Shown piece after piece: positions 16,865-23,943 of a DNA stretch of 44,024 nt. Made by a program: the position numbers and the translations under genes. The notes beneath the pieces were generated by a model. It was not told the DNA's origin and ran no database searches. It was given only the letters and a program-made list of their open reading frames with translations. Source of the DNA: a virus; IMG/VR virus record IMGVR_UViG_3300049489_001181, positions 1 through 44,024 of that record; one strand, written 5' to 3'. Within the stretch, counting starts at the first letter, position 1; every line of letters starts with the position of its first letter.

Positions 16865-18340
16865 TCACCACAACAGGTTGGGCATGGCCGGGATGGTGAC
16901 GTTGCTGCCAGCCACATTCACAAGCACACGCTCTGCCATCTTTTTTCGGACCCACTCCTGCACCTGCATCCGGGGCATGTGGCGGGGGGCGGTAGCGTAC
17001 AGTTTCACGCGCACACTGTGAAGCATGCTGCGCTCCAGCTCCTCGCCGTTCAGATGCGGCTTGGAATCATCCGCCTTCGGCGCCACCACCGGTGCCTGCA
17101 GCGCAGCGGATATTTCCACCATGTCCGCGGAGCCGGTCTTCACCGGGCGAACTGTAACCTCCGGGGTTACACCGCACAGCGGGCACGTCTTCCCGGAATA
17201 GAAGGAAAAGCACGCTCCGCATGTGCGGTACGGGGATGACGGGCTGCGCTTCTGCGCGCCGAACTCCAGGCTCCACTCCCGGTCAATGGCGGGAGAGCCG
17301 TGCAGCCACACGGACCCGGAGCAGTCAACGAACACATAGTGCGTTTTCCCAGGTGCTGCGCGTGACCCGCGGCCCGCGGCTTGGAGCAGCTTCGCCAGAC
17401 TCGCCGTGGGGGCCAACATCAGGACGCATTCAATGCACTTCGCGTCGTAACCCTCGACGAACACGCCCACGTTGATGACGACCGTGATGGTCCCGGATTC
17501 CAGCTCCGCCAGGTGCAGGTTCCGCGTTTCCTTGGGCGTGCTGCCCGTGATGACGCAGCACTTGATGCCCAGTTCCTTCATCTTCGCTTCGGTGTCCATC
17601 GCGTGCTTGATGTTCACGCAGAACGCCAGCGTCCGGAGCGTGCCGAACTTTTCTTTCCAGAACTCCACGCCAGACGACGTCACCAGACCCATGGCTGCCG
17701 CCGCGGGCTCCTGCTTGAAGTCTGATTCACCGTCCGTGCCCTTGACCACCTTCACACTGGACATGTCCGGCTTCACCGGCGCGTAGATTTGTGGCGGAAC
17801 CACGGACTTGATGTCCAGCGCCTGCGTGTACGTCAGCGCCAGATGCATGTGCTGGTAGAACCGGCCAAGCCCATTGCCGTACCCGCGGCATGGACTGGCG
17901 GTCTGGCCCAGCACCTCCTGCTCCGGGCGCTTCAGGGCAAAAATCTTGTCCATCTCGCCGCGGTGCGCCTCATCCACCACGATGCGGTCAAACCGGTGCA
18001 GGTACTCCGGGTTGCGCGCGTGACGCCGGGCAACGGTCTGGACGCTGGCCACCACCACCAGGCTGTCCAGGTTTCTTTTTGTGGGCCCAGTGAAGACACC
18101 GGGGTCCAATCCATCCGCCTTCAGACGGTCATAAGTCTGCACCGCAAGGATGTCCCGGTGGACCACAAACAACGTGGACAAGCCCGCCAGGCGGCGCATC
18201 TGCATCATGGCCGCGGAGACGTGCGTCTTCCCTGTCCCGGTAGGCTGAACATTGAGCACGTGCCGGTGGACCTTGAACAGCTCCTCCCAGGCCATGAGCG
18301 CTTGGAGCTGGTCCACGCGGCACGTCTCAATCAGGCCCAT
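16865..18340 (-). CDS. SF2 DEAH-box helicase with C-terminal zinc ribbon (491 aa)
   Basis: A clear helicase core: Walker A PTGTGKT (33-39), DEAH (123-126), motif III TASP (147-150) and motif VI QAAGRGSR (320-327). A CxxC...CxxC zinc ribbon follows at 374-389 (CGAC, CPLC), then a tail with no recognised domain. These proteins, related to RecG/UvsW/SSL2-like phage helicases, remodel forks and recombination intermediates. The gene shares its start region with the end of the GroES-like gene and is followed closely by VRR-NUC, a frequent pairing. Motif I residues are intact, so it should be active. Confidence 0.9.
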   Translation of the reverse strand: MGLIETCRVDQLQALMAWEELFKVHRHVLNVQPTGTGKTHVSAAMMQMRRLAGLSTLFVVHRDILAVQTYDRLKADGLDPGVFTGPTKRNLDSLVVVASVQTVARRHARNPEYLHRFDRIVVDEAHRGEMDKIFALKRPEQEVLGQTASPCRGYGNGLGRFYQHMHLALTYTQALDIKSVVPPQIYAPVKPDMSSVKVVKGTDGESDFKQEPAAAAMGLVTSSGVEFWKEKFGTLRTLAFCVNIKHAMDTEAKMKELGIKCCVITGSTPKETRNLHLAELESGTITVVINVGVFVEGYDAKCIECVLMLAPTASLAKLLQAAGRGSRAAPGKTHYVFVDCSGSVWLHGSPAIDREWSLEFGAQKRSPSSPYRTCGACFSFYSGKTCPLCGVTPEVTVRPVKTGSADMVEISAALQAPVVAPKADDSKPHLNGEELERSMLHSVRVKLYATAPRHMPRMQVQEWVRKKMAERVLVNVAGSNVTIPAMPNLLW

Positions 18341-18744
18341 CAGCCACGCGCCTGGATGAGGCTGCTGCGTTCCGCGGCCAGACGCTCAGCAGCGGCGGCT
18401 TCTGAAGCCTGATGCGCCGCCACGCGGGCGTTGTGAATCTCCTGACGCACGCGGATGATTTCGGCCAGGTCAATCTTCATGAGCAGAAGGTGCTCGCCCA
18501 GACAGAGGAACTCATCCTCGCTGACCGCGGGCGTCTCAATCCCCTCAAACTTGGAGAAGAGCACGTGCTCGCCCACTGTCACGGACTTCACCGCGGGACC
18601 CACTGCGACCACCTCGCCCACCTGCTTCGGCTCCTGGCTGGTGTCCCGCTGCGCCACAAAAAGACCACCCGCGGTCTGGTCAGACCCGGGGATTTCCACC
18701 AGTTTCACGATGACGTTTGCCCCGAAAGGCGTTGCCCACTTCAT
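18340..18744 (-). CDS. GroES-like co-chaperonin with helical tail (134 aa)
   Basis: Residues about 8-93 match the 10-kDa chaperonin pattern: ANVIVKLVEIPGSDQTAGGL (beta strand, then the mobile loop region), GEVVAVGPAV, VTVGEHVLFSKFEG and the final strand of the EDEFLCLGEHLLLMKI type. Co-chaperonins cap GroEL, and phage versions (T4 gp31 type) adapt host GroEL for coat-protein folding. The final 40 residues form an Ala/Glu/Arg-rich helix not found in bacterial GroES. No GroEL gene is present, so the host chaperonin is the expected partner. It lies in the early/middle block between an unknown gene and the SF2 helicase. Confidence 0.8.
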   Translation of the reverse strand: MKWATPFGANVIVKLVEIPGSDQTAGGLFVAQRDTSQEPKQVGEVVAVGPAVKSVTVGEHVLFSKFEGIETPAVSEDEFLCLGEHLLLMKIDLAEIIRVRQEIHNARVAAHQASEAAAAERLAAERSSLIQARG

Positions 18745-19082
18745 TGTTTGCTCCCGTTGTTGTCGGTTTGTTTTGCCGCTTTGACCATCTCTTCTGCCAT
18801 CACCTGCCCGTACCGCTGGCCCTTCTTCGCCAAAACCTCCGCAAGCGCAGGGATGCCGAAGTCATGGTCAAGCGCGCGCGTGGCGCACTCCACCAGGGCC
18901 GTCCCGATGACCAGCATGTCAGCCGCGGATGACTTGTGGACCTCCATGGTGCGAAGGGTGGCCTTCAGCATCTCCCCAAAGGACGAGCCTCGCTCCTCCA
19001 GCGTCAGGGTGCCTTTGTCTTCCCGGATCACCGCGTTGAACGCGGAGCCAAGTTTCAGTTGCACTGCGCGTCCTTCATTCAT
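18741..19082 (-). CDS. Unknown helical protein (113 aa)
   Basis: A mixed N-terminal region (VQLKLGSAFNAVIREDKGTL) is followed by Ala/Met/Lys-rich helices and a polar Asn/Gln tail. No membrane segment and no cysteine cluster. The ATG at 19082 overlaps the end of the preceding gene by 8 bases, and its own stop overlaps the GroES-like start (ATGA), so it is certainly part of the operon. Function not recognised. Confidence 0.75.
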   Translation of the reverse strand: MNEGRAVQLKLGSAFNAVIREDKGTLTLEERGSSFGEMLKATLRTMEVHKSSAADMLVIGTALVECATRALDHDFGIPALAEVLAKKGQRYGQVMAEEMVKAAKQTDNNGSKQ

Positions 19083-19434
19083 CGCCGGCCTCGAGTATCT
19101 GTTTGGGGGTCATGTCTGGTTTTCCTCTCTCCTGAATCTGCATGCCTTCGCCCTTCACCTGCTTGGAAAGGATGTGGTCAACGATGGGAATGTACCTGTC
19201 CTTGATGCGCTGTACGGGCATCCCAGGTTGAATGTCAAAAATCTTCAGGATGGCGTGCACCCTGGGCGCGATGCCCTGCAACACCAGCTGGTGGGAGAAC
19301 GCTCGCGCGTCAATCCCAAACCCGGCATCCGTGAAGAACCGCAGCCGCGTCATGCCGTCCGCCTCCCACTGGACCATGTATCCGGGGGCGGGCACATCGA
19401 AGACCTCTGCGGGGATGCGGATGGGCAGCTTCAC
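19075..19434 (-). CDS. Unknown protein (119 aa)
   Basis: A GTG start at 19434 is chosen because AGGTGAAG precedes it and because the longer frame (ATG at 19482) would overlap the previous gene by 40 bases. The protein is compact, with a beta-rich first half (PGYMVQWEADGMTRLRFFTD) and a helical second half. No cysteines and no membrane segment. Function not recognised. Confidence 0.7.
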   Translation of the reverse strand: MKLPIRIPAEVFDVPAPGYMVQWEADGMTRLRFFTDAGFGIDARAFSHQLVLQGIAPRVHAILKIFDIQPGMPVQRIKDRYIPIVDHILSKQVKGEGMQIQERGKPDMTPKQILEAGDE

Positions 19435-19442
19435 TTCTTCAC

Positions 19443-19694
19443 CTAGAGCCCGGCATCCTCGCGGGCGCGATTCAACATGCACTCCGCATGGGAGAGCGTC
19501 ATATACAAATCATCAAGCACAAGCTGCGTGGCCCAGGCGAAATGGTCCTGGCGCTGCTGCGGCCACATCACGCCAACGGATGGCTCACCGCACACCCACT
19601 GGTCGCCCTTCCTCTCAAGGACAAATCTTCTGCGCTGCAGCCCGTGGCGCACGTCCCATGTGTAGCGGTCACCCTTCTTCTTCCACGGTTTCAT
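19443..19694 (-). CDS. Small basic protein (83 aa)
   Basis: It starts MKPWKKKGDRYTWDVRHG, an aromatic, Lys/Arg-rich beta region, then DQWVCGEPSVGVMW and a helical C-terminus with two more cysteines' worth of polar context (HAECMLNRARED). It resembles small phage proteins of unknown role. The start overlaps the preceding stop by 4 bases. No function can be assigned. Confidence 0.72.
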   Translation of the reverse strand: MKPWKKKGDRYTWDVRHGLQRRRFVLERKGDQWVCGEPSVGVMWPQQRQDHFAWATQLVLDDLYMTLSHAECMLNRAREDAGL

Positions 19695-19915
19695 TTCTTC
19701 TTTCCCTTGGCCTTGATTTCCCGCTCAGCCCGCAGGCGGCAGCTCTGACAAAGCTGCACGCCGTTGAATGGCCCCACGCATGAGGGAGCTGACATGCTCC
19801 ATTCCGCCTCACCCAGCATGGGCCCATTGGCCGGGCGCCACGTTGGGATGTCCACCATGCTGCGCTGCTGCCAGATTCCATCTGGCACGCCGCACGCGGA
19901 ACACGGGTGCTTCAC
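19691..19915 (-). CDS. Small zinc-finger-like protein (74 aa)
   Basis: A GTG start at 19915 overlaps the previous stop (GTGA). Two CxxC pairs, HPCSACG near the N-terminus and QLCQSCRLRAERE near the C-terminus, can form one treble-clef or zinc-ribbon site. A Lys-rich tail ends the protein. A longer frame from 19978 would overlap the upstream membrane-protein gene and is rejected. Likely a nucleic-acid- or protein-binding accessory factor. The exact role is unknown. Confidence 0.7.
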   Translation of the reverse strand: MKHPCSACGVPDGIWQQRSMVDIPTWRPANGPMLGEAEWSMSAPSCVGPFNGVQLCQSCRLRAEREIKAKGKKK

Positions 19916-20085
19916 TGGTGGATGTTGTCCTGATGCGTGGTCCACACCGTGCGGTCTGCCCGGTCCACACGGCGCCACGCCATGGCCGCGGAGTCCCGCG
20001 TGGCGTCAAGCTCCTTCAGCGTCTTCTTCCGGTCCCACCACAGAAGACACACACAAAACGCCAGCACCACCGTCATGATGTCCAT
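19912..20085 (-). CDS. Short N-terminal-anchored membrane protein (57 aa)
   Basis: Below the usual ORF length limit. The ATG at 20085 shares a base with the preceding stop (TGATG) and its own stop overlaps the next GTG. A hydrophobic helix at residues 3-17 (IMTVVLAFCVCLLWW) is followed by a charged, helical, possibly coiled-coil tail (KKTLKELDATRDSAAMAWRR). Third codon positions are almost all G or C, unlike the competing frame. It is built like an Rz-type inner-membrane spanin subunit but is very short, so the role is open. Confidence 0.65.
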   Translation of the reverse strand: MDIMTVVLAFCVCLLWWDRKKTLKELDATRDSAAMAWRRVDRADRTVWTTHQDNIHQ

Positions 20086-20218
20086 CAACCGCCTCCATGC
20101 GTCCGCGGCAACATTCCCAGACGCCCGCTTTCAGCTGGGCAATCCTGTACCCGCATTCCTGGCCCGGCACACGCTTCCCCCGGGTGCTCTCTCTGCCACA
20201 CGTGCCGCAACGCGTCAT
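20006..20218 (-). CDS. Possible zinc-ribbon protein in a competing frame (70 aa)
   Basis: An alternative frame inside the 3' half of the preceding gene: MTRCGTCGRESTRGKRVPG, then ECGYRIAQLKAGVWECCRG. The CxxC...C...CC pattern and G+C-rich third positions up to about base 20087 look coding. Beyond that the frame overlaps the 57-residue membrane-protein gene and loses the signal. Either this is a real overlapping gene, or a frameshift has displaced its natural end. Listed as an alternative reading. Confidence 0.35.
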   Translation of the reverse strand: MTRCGTCGRESTRGKRVPGQECGYRIAQLKAGVWECCRGRMEAVDGHHDGGAGVLCVSSVVGPEEDAEGA

Positions 20219-20372
20219 CAACAGGCACCTCCATAATGTGCGCGTCCATGCCGCGCTTCACCAGCTGCTCCAGCAGCACGCCCGCACGGTACAACGAACC
20301 GGGCCTGGCGCTGAAGATTTCTTCACCCACCGCCACCACGTAGCGGGGGCCAAGGGGGAACCCGCGCTTCAC
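20085..20372 (-). CDS. Unknown protein, possibly frameshifted at its end (95 aa)
   Basis: The first 55 residues (VVAVGEEIFSARPGSLYRAG and on) have the G+C-rich third positions typical of this genome. After about base 20220 the signal becomes weak in this frame and strong in the neighbouring frame, which opens with ATG 20218. A single-base change near 20220-20240 would end this gene at a TGA that overlaps that ATG, as in the rest of the operon. So the C-terminal 40 residues may not be natural. Function not recognised. Confidence 0.6.
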   Translation of the reverse strand: MKRGFPLGPRYVVAVGEEIFSARPGSLYRAGVLLEQLVKRGMDAHIMEVPVDDALRHVWQREHPGEACAGPGMRVQDCPAESGRLGMLPRTHGGG

Positions 20373-20917
20373 CGATGCACCCAGAACTCAACCTCTTTGC
20401 GCTTCTTCCGCCCAAAGCATCCACCAAGGCTCAGCCCATACCCGCACGCGGCGCCCGCCTGGGCCAGCTTCACCGCGGCCAAAGAGATGGGCATCTCCTG
20501 TGGCATCACGAACGCGCCATGCCCCGGGCCATTCCCGCCGCTGTGCCACAGGACCAGCGATGGCATGCCTGCGTTTGCCACAGCCACTGCGTTTTCATAG
20601 GAGAACTGCTGCACCCAGTCCTCACTGTCACGCACGGTCTCAATGAGGTCATTCATGCGCTGCTCCTTCCCGTCAACCAGGTGCGGCAACTCGCAGCCCA
20701 GGGCCAATGTGGCGTCACTGATGAAGATGTTGCAGAACGTGAGGCCGTCCCGCGGCTGGTACCGCGGAGCCAGGTCCACGCGGAACTGGCGCAGGCATGC
20801 CTCGTAGATTCCCACTGTGACCGGAACGGGGACAGCAAGCATGAGGTCTTCTCGCCGGAAGCTCTTCCATTGCTTCTTGGAATCACTGAGCATGCGCTGG
20901 AATGCTGTGGTGGTCAT
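20369..20917 (-). CDS. NlpC/P60- or CHAP-like papain-fold hydrolase, possible endolysin (182 aa)
   Basis: The central segment GLTFCNIFISDATLALG provides a catalytic-type cysteine (C62) at the start of a helix. About 70 residues on, NANAGMPSLVLWHSGG-type context leads to GPGHGAFVMP with H133 in a strand. Cys then His with this spacing is the layout of NlpC/P60 and CHAP cell-wall peptidases or amidases. No signal peptide is present, so release would need a holin. The chosen ATG 20917 overlaps the stop of an adjacent single-span membrane protein gene. It lies in the early/middle block, away from the holin-like gene. Fold assignment is by motif only. Confidence 0.55.
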   Translation of the reverse strand: MTTTAFQRMLSDSKKQWKSFRREDLMLAVPVPVTVGIYEACLRQFRVDLAPRYQPRDGLTFCNIFISDATLALGCELPHLVDGKEQRMNDLIETVRDSEDWVQQFSYENAVAVANAGMPSLVLWHSGGNGPGHGAFVMPQEMPISLAAVKLAQAGAACGYGLSLGGCFGRKKRKEVEFWVHR

Positions 20918-21177
20918 GGGTAGGGCCTGCACACTTTCTCGTCGCACATCATGATTGCACCGCCGGCGGGTCCGATGACGCGCGCGGCGCACGGCAACAC
21001 AACACCACGCTCCATCATCATTCTGTCAACCTCGCGCATAGCCTGGTGCGTGGCCCACGCGGACATGCAGGTGAGCACGACGCACAGTGACATCACCACC
21101 AGGAACACGTGAACGAGCACCGCGTGGCGGGGGAACAACAAGGAGCGCGGGCGCGGGATAGATGCGGTGGTGGTCAT
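20914..21177 (-). CDS. Single-span membrane protein next to the hydrolase gene (87 aa)
   Basis: A transmembrane helix at about residues 19-42 (VLVHVFLVVMSLCVVLTCMS) follows a short Arg-containing N-terminus, giving an N-in topology. The outer part contains four cysteines (CAAR, MMCDEKVC). Its first five residues (MTTTA) equal those of the hydrolase that follows. It overlaps both neighbours by 4 bases. Next to a putative wall hydrolase it could be a holin- or spanin-like factor, but the sequence does not prove this. The coding strand contains one copy of a 29-base repeat. Confidence 0.7.
   Translation of the reverse strand: MTTTASIPRPRSLLFPRHAVLVHVFLVVMSLCVVLTCMSAWATHQAMREVDRMMMERGVVLPCAARVIGPAGGAIMMCDEKVCRPYP
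20960..20988. repeat. 29-base exact direct repeat, copy A
   Basis: Identical over 29 bases to 28681-28709 (core GGGTCCGATGACGCGCGC). It lies inside the leftward membrane-protein gene; copy B lies inside a rightward gene, so the shared DNA does not reflect shared coding. A GCCG start and CGGC end give slight symmetry. Confidence 0.85.
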
Positions 21178-21398
21178 GTGGCGTCCGATGCAATGACGGC
21201 GACGAGCGTACGACGTGACGCCAGCGTCTCTTTCCGCGCGTCATGGGCCACGCACGCATGCCACGCTTTGCCCGCGCGGCAGTCCCATGCCGTCTCACCC
21301 ACGGGACACACCTGCCCTTCGCATTCCCCGTAGAACTTCCCGAAGTCACTGGACCCAGCGTCAAAGGCGCAGTCTGCACCGCAGTTCATGCATGTCAT
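21174..21398 (-). CDS. Small cysteine-rich protein (74 aa)
   Basis: N-terminal MTCMNCGADCAFDAG, then ECEGQVCPVGETAWDC and HACVAHD: eight cysteines and two histidines in about 50 residues, with spacing that could hold one or two zinc ions. The C-terminal 20 residues are hydrophobic and Ser/Ala-rich without a clear membrane helix. ATGA overlaps with both neighbours. Role unknown; one of several small metal-binding-type proteins of this phage. Confidence 0.7.
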   Translation of the reverse strand: MTCMNCGADCAFDAGSSDFGKFYGECEGQVCPVGETAWDCRAGKAWHACVAHDARKETLASRRTLVAVIASDAT

Positions 21399-21658
21399 GC
21401 CGCAACAACTCCTTTCTTCTTCTCCGGCACATGGTGCCAGCAGTCATCGCTGCACGTCTTCCGCATGCGCGGCTTCTTCTCCTGCGTGAAGGCATCACCA
21501 CACCATGAGCACGGTGTCTCAACCTGCTGAGACAGCAGCATCACGCGGGAGCAGTGGATGCACACGTCCGCAAAGTGTGTCCCGCCGATGGTGTAGAGCG
21601 GGTCGGTCCACGCGTGGAGACATCCCTTGAAGATGGAAACAACGGGTTCACGGGTCAT
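21395..21658 (-). CDS. Small zinc-finger-like protein (87 aa)
   Basis: The start ATG 21658 overlaps the previous stop; a start 12 bases earlier (21670) would be an unusually long overlap. The C-terminal half holds CIHC, CSWCG and CSDDCWHHVPEKKK, a pattern like the small FCS/MYM-type or HNH-associated zinc knuckles (CxxC...TCSxxC). The N-terminal half is globular. It could bind nucleic acid or a host protein. Not recognised beyond the metal-binding pattern. Confidence 0.7.
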   Translation of the reverse strand: MTREPVVSIFKGCLHAWTDPLYTIGGTHFADVCIHCSRVMLLSQQVETPCSWCGDAFTQEKKPRMRKTCSDDCWHHVPEKKKGVVAA

Positions 21659-21882
21659 GGGGATACCCACTTCAACATGCGCTCAAAACCGGACGGCTCC
21701 TTGGGGAAGGCCAGCCTGCAGAGTTCGCGGCGGGCGGCGTCCACCTTCTCACTGTGCGGCCAGTTCATCACCGCAAGTTCGAAGCGGCACAGGGCATCAC
21801 GGAACGCCTCGCGCTGCGGCGCGTCCTGCTGCCACCGGTCCCTGGATGGGTCCTGGTTGTTCAGCATCCGGTATTCAATCAT
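21655..21882 (-). CDS. Small helical protein (75 aa)
   Basis: A charged, Trp/Arg-rich helical protein: residues 17-50 are amphipathic helix (QREAFRDALCRFELAVMNW), followed by KVDAARRELCRLAF. No membrane segment and no metal motif. It overlaps both neighbours by 4 bases. Function not recognised. Confidence 0.72.
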   Translation of the reverse strand: MIEYRMLNNQDPSRDRWQQDAPQREAFRDALCRFELAVMNWPHSEKVDAARRELCRLAFPKEPSGFERMLKWVSP

Positions 21883-22556
21883 GGCACGTCCTCCTCATTC
21901 TGGCACAGCACCACAATGGGCGCGGGCTGGTCCCAGCCCAGCGTGCTGATGAGCGTTCCCTTGGGCTCCGGGTTGTGTTCGCACGCCGCGTAGTGGCGCG
22001 TGCCCGGGTGGCCGCAGAGCGTGCAGCGACTGGATACCACCCGCGTGATTGTTTTTGTGGGTGAGGACAGCGCCGGCGCGTCTTCCGACACCCATCCTTC
22101 GCGCGCCAGCCATTCATCTGCGTACTTCTTCGCCGCCGCCTCAATCCAGAAAAAGGTTTCCGTCCCGTCAAAGCATGAAAGCCACCCTTTTCCCTCGGGC
22201 TTGACGGTGGCCAGACACTCGGGCACCGGGCCGTCCAGGGCCCACCGGTCCACCGCCATTCCCGCGTTGTTCGTCCACACGCTCATGATGAGCGGCTTCT
22301 TCTCGGCGGCGCGGGAGACCAGGGCATATCTGTCAGGGCTTGCTCCATTCCCTGCCCATGGGGCGGGGAACCATCCAGGACGCCCCCTCACCCGCACCTT
22401 GTCCCCCACACGGAACTCCGGGTTACGGAGGTCTGACTTCCTGAACCACAGGTCATCGCCGGCATGCACGTTGCCGCCAGAGCATTGCTCAATCATCCGC
22501 TCCACACCGGGCGGGCACAGCATGATGTCCCCAACGCGGATGTCTTCGAGTGTCAT
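21879..22556 (-). CDS. Unknown protein with KOW/SH3-like and zinc segments (225 aa)
   Basis: The ATG at 22556 (MTLEDIRVGDIML) overlaps the previous stop; an upstream frame extension would overlap it more. VGDIMLCPPG and VGDKVRVRGRPGWF are typical of small beta-barrel (KOW/SH3-like) folds. The middle part is aromatic and beta-rich. Near the C-terminus CTLCGHPGTRHYAACEH gives CxxC...H...CxH, a likely zinc site. The combination suggests a protein- or nucleic-acid-binding accessory factor. No named family. Confidence 0.7.
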   Translation of the reverse strand: MTLEDIRVGDIMLCPPGVERMIEQCSGGNVHAGDDLWFRKSDLRNPEFRVGDKVRVRGRPGWFPAPWAGNGASPDRYALVSRAAEKKPLIMSVWTNNAGMAVDRWALDGPVPECLATVKPEGKGWLSCFDGTETFFWIEAAAKKYADEWLAREGWVSEDAPALSSPTKTITRVVSSRCTLCGHPGTRHYAACEHNPEPKGTLISTLGWDQPAPIVVLCQNEEDVP

Positions 22557-22759
22557 GGCTTCTCCAGGTGAACCAGCACAGGTGCTTTTCGCAGCGGACA
22601 ATCCGGTGGAGCGGCGCTGTCTGCCATACCAACTTCATCAGGGCCGCCAGGGAGCGTGCAGGCGCCGTCTGATGTGACGGGGACATCTGCGCCCAGGTTC
22701 CACCGCACAAACGGACACCACCGACAGCACGTCACCGCGCCAGGGTCACGCGTACTCAT
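22553..22759 (-). CDS. Cysteine-rich CPLR-motif protein, paralogue 1 (68 aa)
   Basis: CCRWCPFVRW near residue 11, a further Cys at about 33, and DCPLRKAPVLVHLEKP at the end. A rightward-block protein (32414-32647) has the same order: CRDCPLSR, GWCSLDGGP, then TCPLRTGSVRVSIKP. The two share Cys spacing, the PP-x-CPLR element and a terminal beta strand, so they look like diverged paralogues on opposite arms. Probably binds one zinc. Role unknown. Confidence 0.7.
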   Translation of the reverse strand: MSTRDPGAVTCCRWCPFVRWNLGADVPVTSDGACTLPGGPDEVGMADSAAPPDCPLRKAPVLVHLEKP

Positions 22760-23055
22760 GGCTTCTCCAAGAGGCGGTTCATTGAGTTGACGATTTCAAT
22801 GCATATCTGCTTGACCGCAATGATGTACGCGCGAACATTGGCGTCATCTGTTGGGTCCCCCCCGCGGGCACCGTCACATGTTACGGCCAGACTCAGGAAC
22901 TGAGCAGCGTCCTGTGCGATGTCGTGGCTTTTCTTCAGGATACCCAGCACACGCGTGCGCTCTGCCCACATATCCTTCGTGGCCGCGTTCAGCCTGTCCT
23001 CGCGCCGCTCCTCGCGCACTTCAGGTGACCCGGCGTCGTCATCGTTGCGGTTCAT
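22756..23055 (-). CDS. Unknown helical protein (99 aa)
   Basis: Highly charged first 40 residues (NRNDDDAGSPEVREERREDR), then two hydrophobic-faced helices (AQDAAQFLSLAVTCDG and VRAYIIAVKQICIEIVNSMN). The pattern suggests a small helical bundle; no membrane helix is long enough. ATG at 23055 overlaps the preceding stop. No function recognised. Confidence 0.72.
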   Translation of the reverse strand: MNRNDDDAGSPEVREERREDRLNAATKDMWAERTRVLGILKKSHDIAQDAAQFLSLAVTCDGARGGDPTDDANVRAYIIAVKQICIEIVNSMNRLLEKP

Positions 23056-23279
23056 TTTGCCTCCTGGAGGCGCACCAGGCGCCCGGCATCATCAACGCAT
23101 GCAAACATTTTCGGGTTCCCGTTCAGGTCCAGCGTGGCCGCCACCCACCAGCCACCTGCAGCGTGGCAGGCAAGGGACCCGGTGGTGTCAGCAACGTGTG
23201 GTGTCTGGCACATGGCCATCAGCGCGAACGGCAGCATCATTGCCACAGCAATGCCGAACGTCGATGCATGCTCACTCAT
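23052..23279 (-). CDS. Small exported or membrane-anchored protein (75 aa)
   Basis: An N-terminal hydrophobic helix (FGIAVAMMLPFALMAMCQ) ends in a Cys, so it could be a signal anchor or a weak lipoprotein-like signal. It is followed by about 50 residues with two further cysteines (LACHAAGGWW, KMFACVDDAG) that may form a disulfide outside the cytoplasm. Overlaps its neighbours by 4 bases. A superinfection-exclusion or envelope role is possible but unsupported. Confidence 0.65.
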   Translation of the reverse strand: MSEHASTFGIAVAMMLPFALMAMCQTPHVADTTGSLACHAAGGWWVAATLDLNGNPKMFACVDDAGRLVRLQEAK

Positions 23280-23455
23280 CCATTCACCGCTTTCTTCGGC
23301 CTGTTCGGCAACTCATCCCCGCTGCACCATGAACACACCAGCCCCTGACACGGGGCACAGAACCCGCGTTTCCGCGCGCCCGGCTCATCCACGCACGCAC
23401 ACGTGATGCCGCACTGGATGCAATGCGGTGATGGTTTCCACAGAGGCTCCCTCAT
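23276..23455 (-). CDS. Double zinc-knuckle small protein (59 aa)
   Basis: Too short for usual ORF limits. The ATG at 23455 overlaps the stop of the 163-residue gene and its own stop overlaps the next ATG, closing what would otherwise be a 170-base gap. Cysteines: HCIQCGITCAC, GFCAPCQGLVCSWCSG, eight or more in 32 residues, a pattern for two zinc ions. It ends with basic residues (RPKKAV). Probably a nucleic-acid- or protein-binding adaptor. Confidence 0.75.
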   Translation of the reverse strand: MREPLWKPSPHCIQCGITCACVDEPGARKRGFCAPCQGLVCSWCSGDELPNRPKKAVNG

Positions 23456-23943
23456 TCTTTCACCTTCGCTTCCATGCGCCGCACCGCCTCTTGCAGCACC
23501 AGCAGGTTGAACAGCGTCAACGGACGGGGCTTCTTGATCATGAGGCGCTCATAGAAACGCCACACGTGCCCCACGCCGATGGCGTGCATGGCCTCCAGAT
23601 ACACGCGGGGCCGGGCGGGCTCCAGCGCGCGAAGGCGTTCGCGCCAGATTTCATCTTCACGACGCGCTGCGGCATCTTCTTCACCTTCCGGCATGGCCGT
23701 CCTGGTGTCCAGGTAGTGCTCGATGCGCATCATGGTGGGGCGCGCCATCTCTTTTCCTCGGCGTGCGTGGACCAGTGCGTGCAGCGGTTGCACCGTCTGG
23801 TAGCCCATGGCTTTGGCCATCAGGGTGAAGTTCGGGTGGTTCCGCAGCTCCTCCTTCACCCGCGCGCGGATTTCCTCTGACCGGCGGATGCTTTCGTTGT
23901 CCGCGTCCACCAGGACGCTGTTGCCTCCGTGACGTGCTCTCAT
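23452..23943 (-). CDS. Unknown protein with a possible HTH segment (163 aa)
   Basis: Residues 35-75 (HPNFTLMAKAMGYQTVQPLH, then a basic stretch and PTMMRIEHYLD) resemble an XRE-like helix-turn-helix in helix order: a short sterile-sense helix, a turn, then a basic recognition-like helix followed by MRIEHYL. The C-terminal part is helical and basic. In an early leftward block it could be a regulator. The HTH call is weak because the turn lacks a clear Gly. Confidence 0.6.
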   Translation of the reverse strand: MRARHGGNSVLVDADNESIRRSEEIRARVKEELRNHPNFTLMAKAMGYQTVQPLHALVHARRGKEMARPTMMRIEHYLDTRTAMPEGEEDAAARREDEIWRERLRALEPARPRVYLEAMHAIGVGHVWRFYERLMIKKPRPLTLFNLLVLQEAVRRMEAKVKE

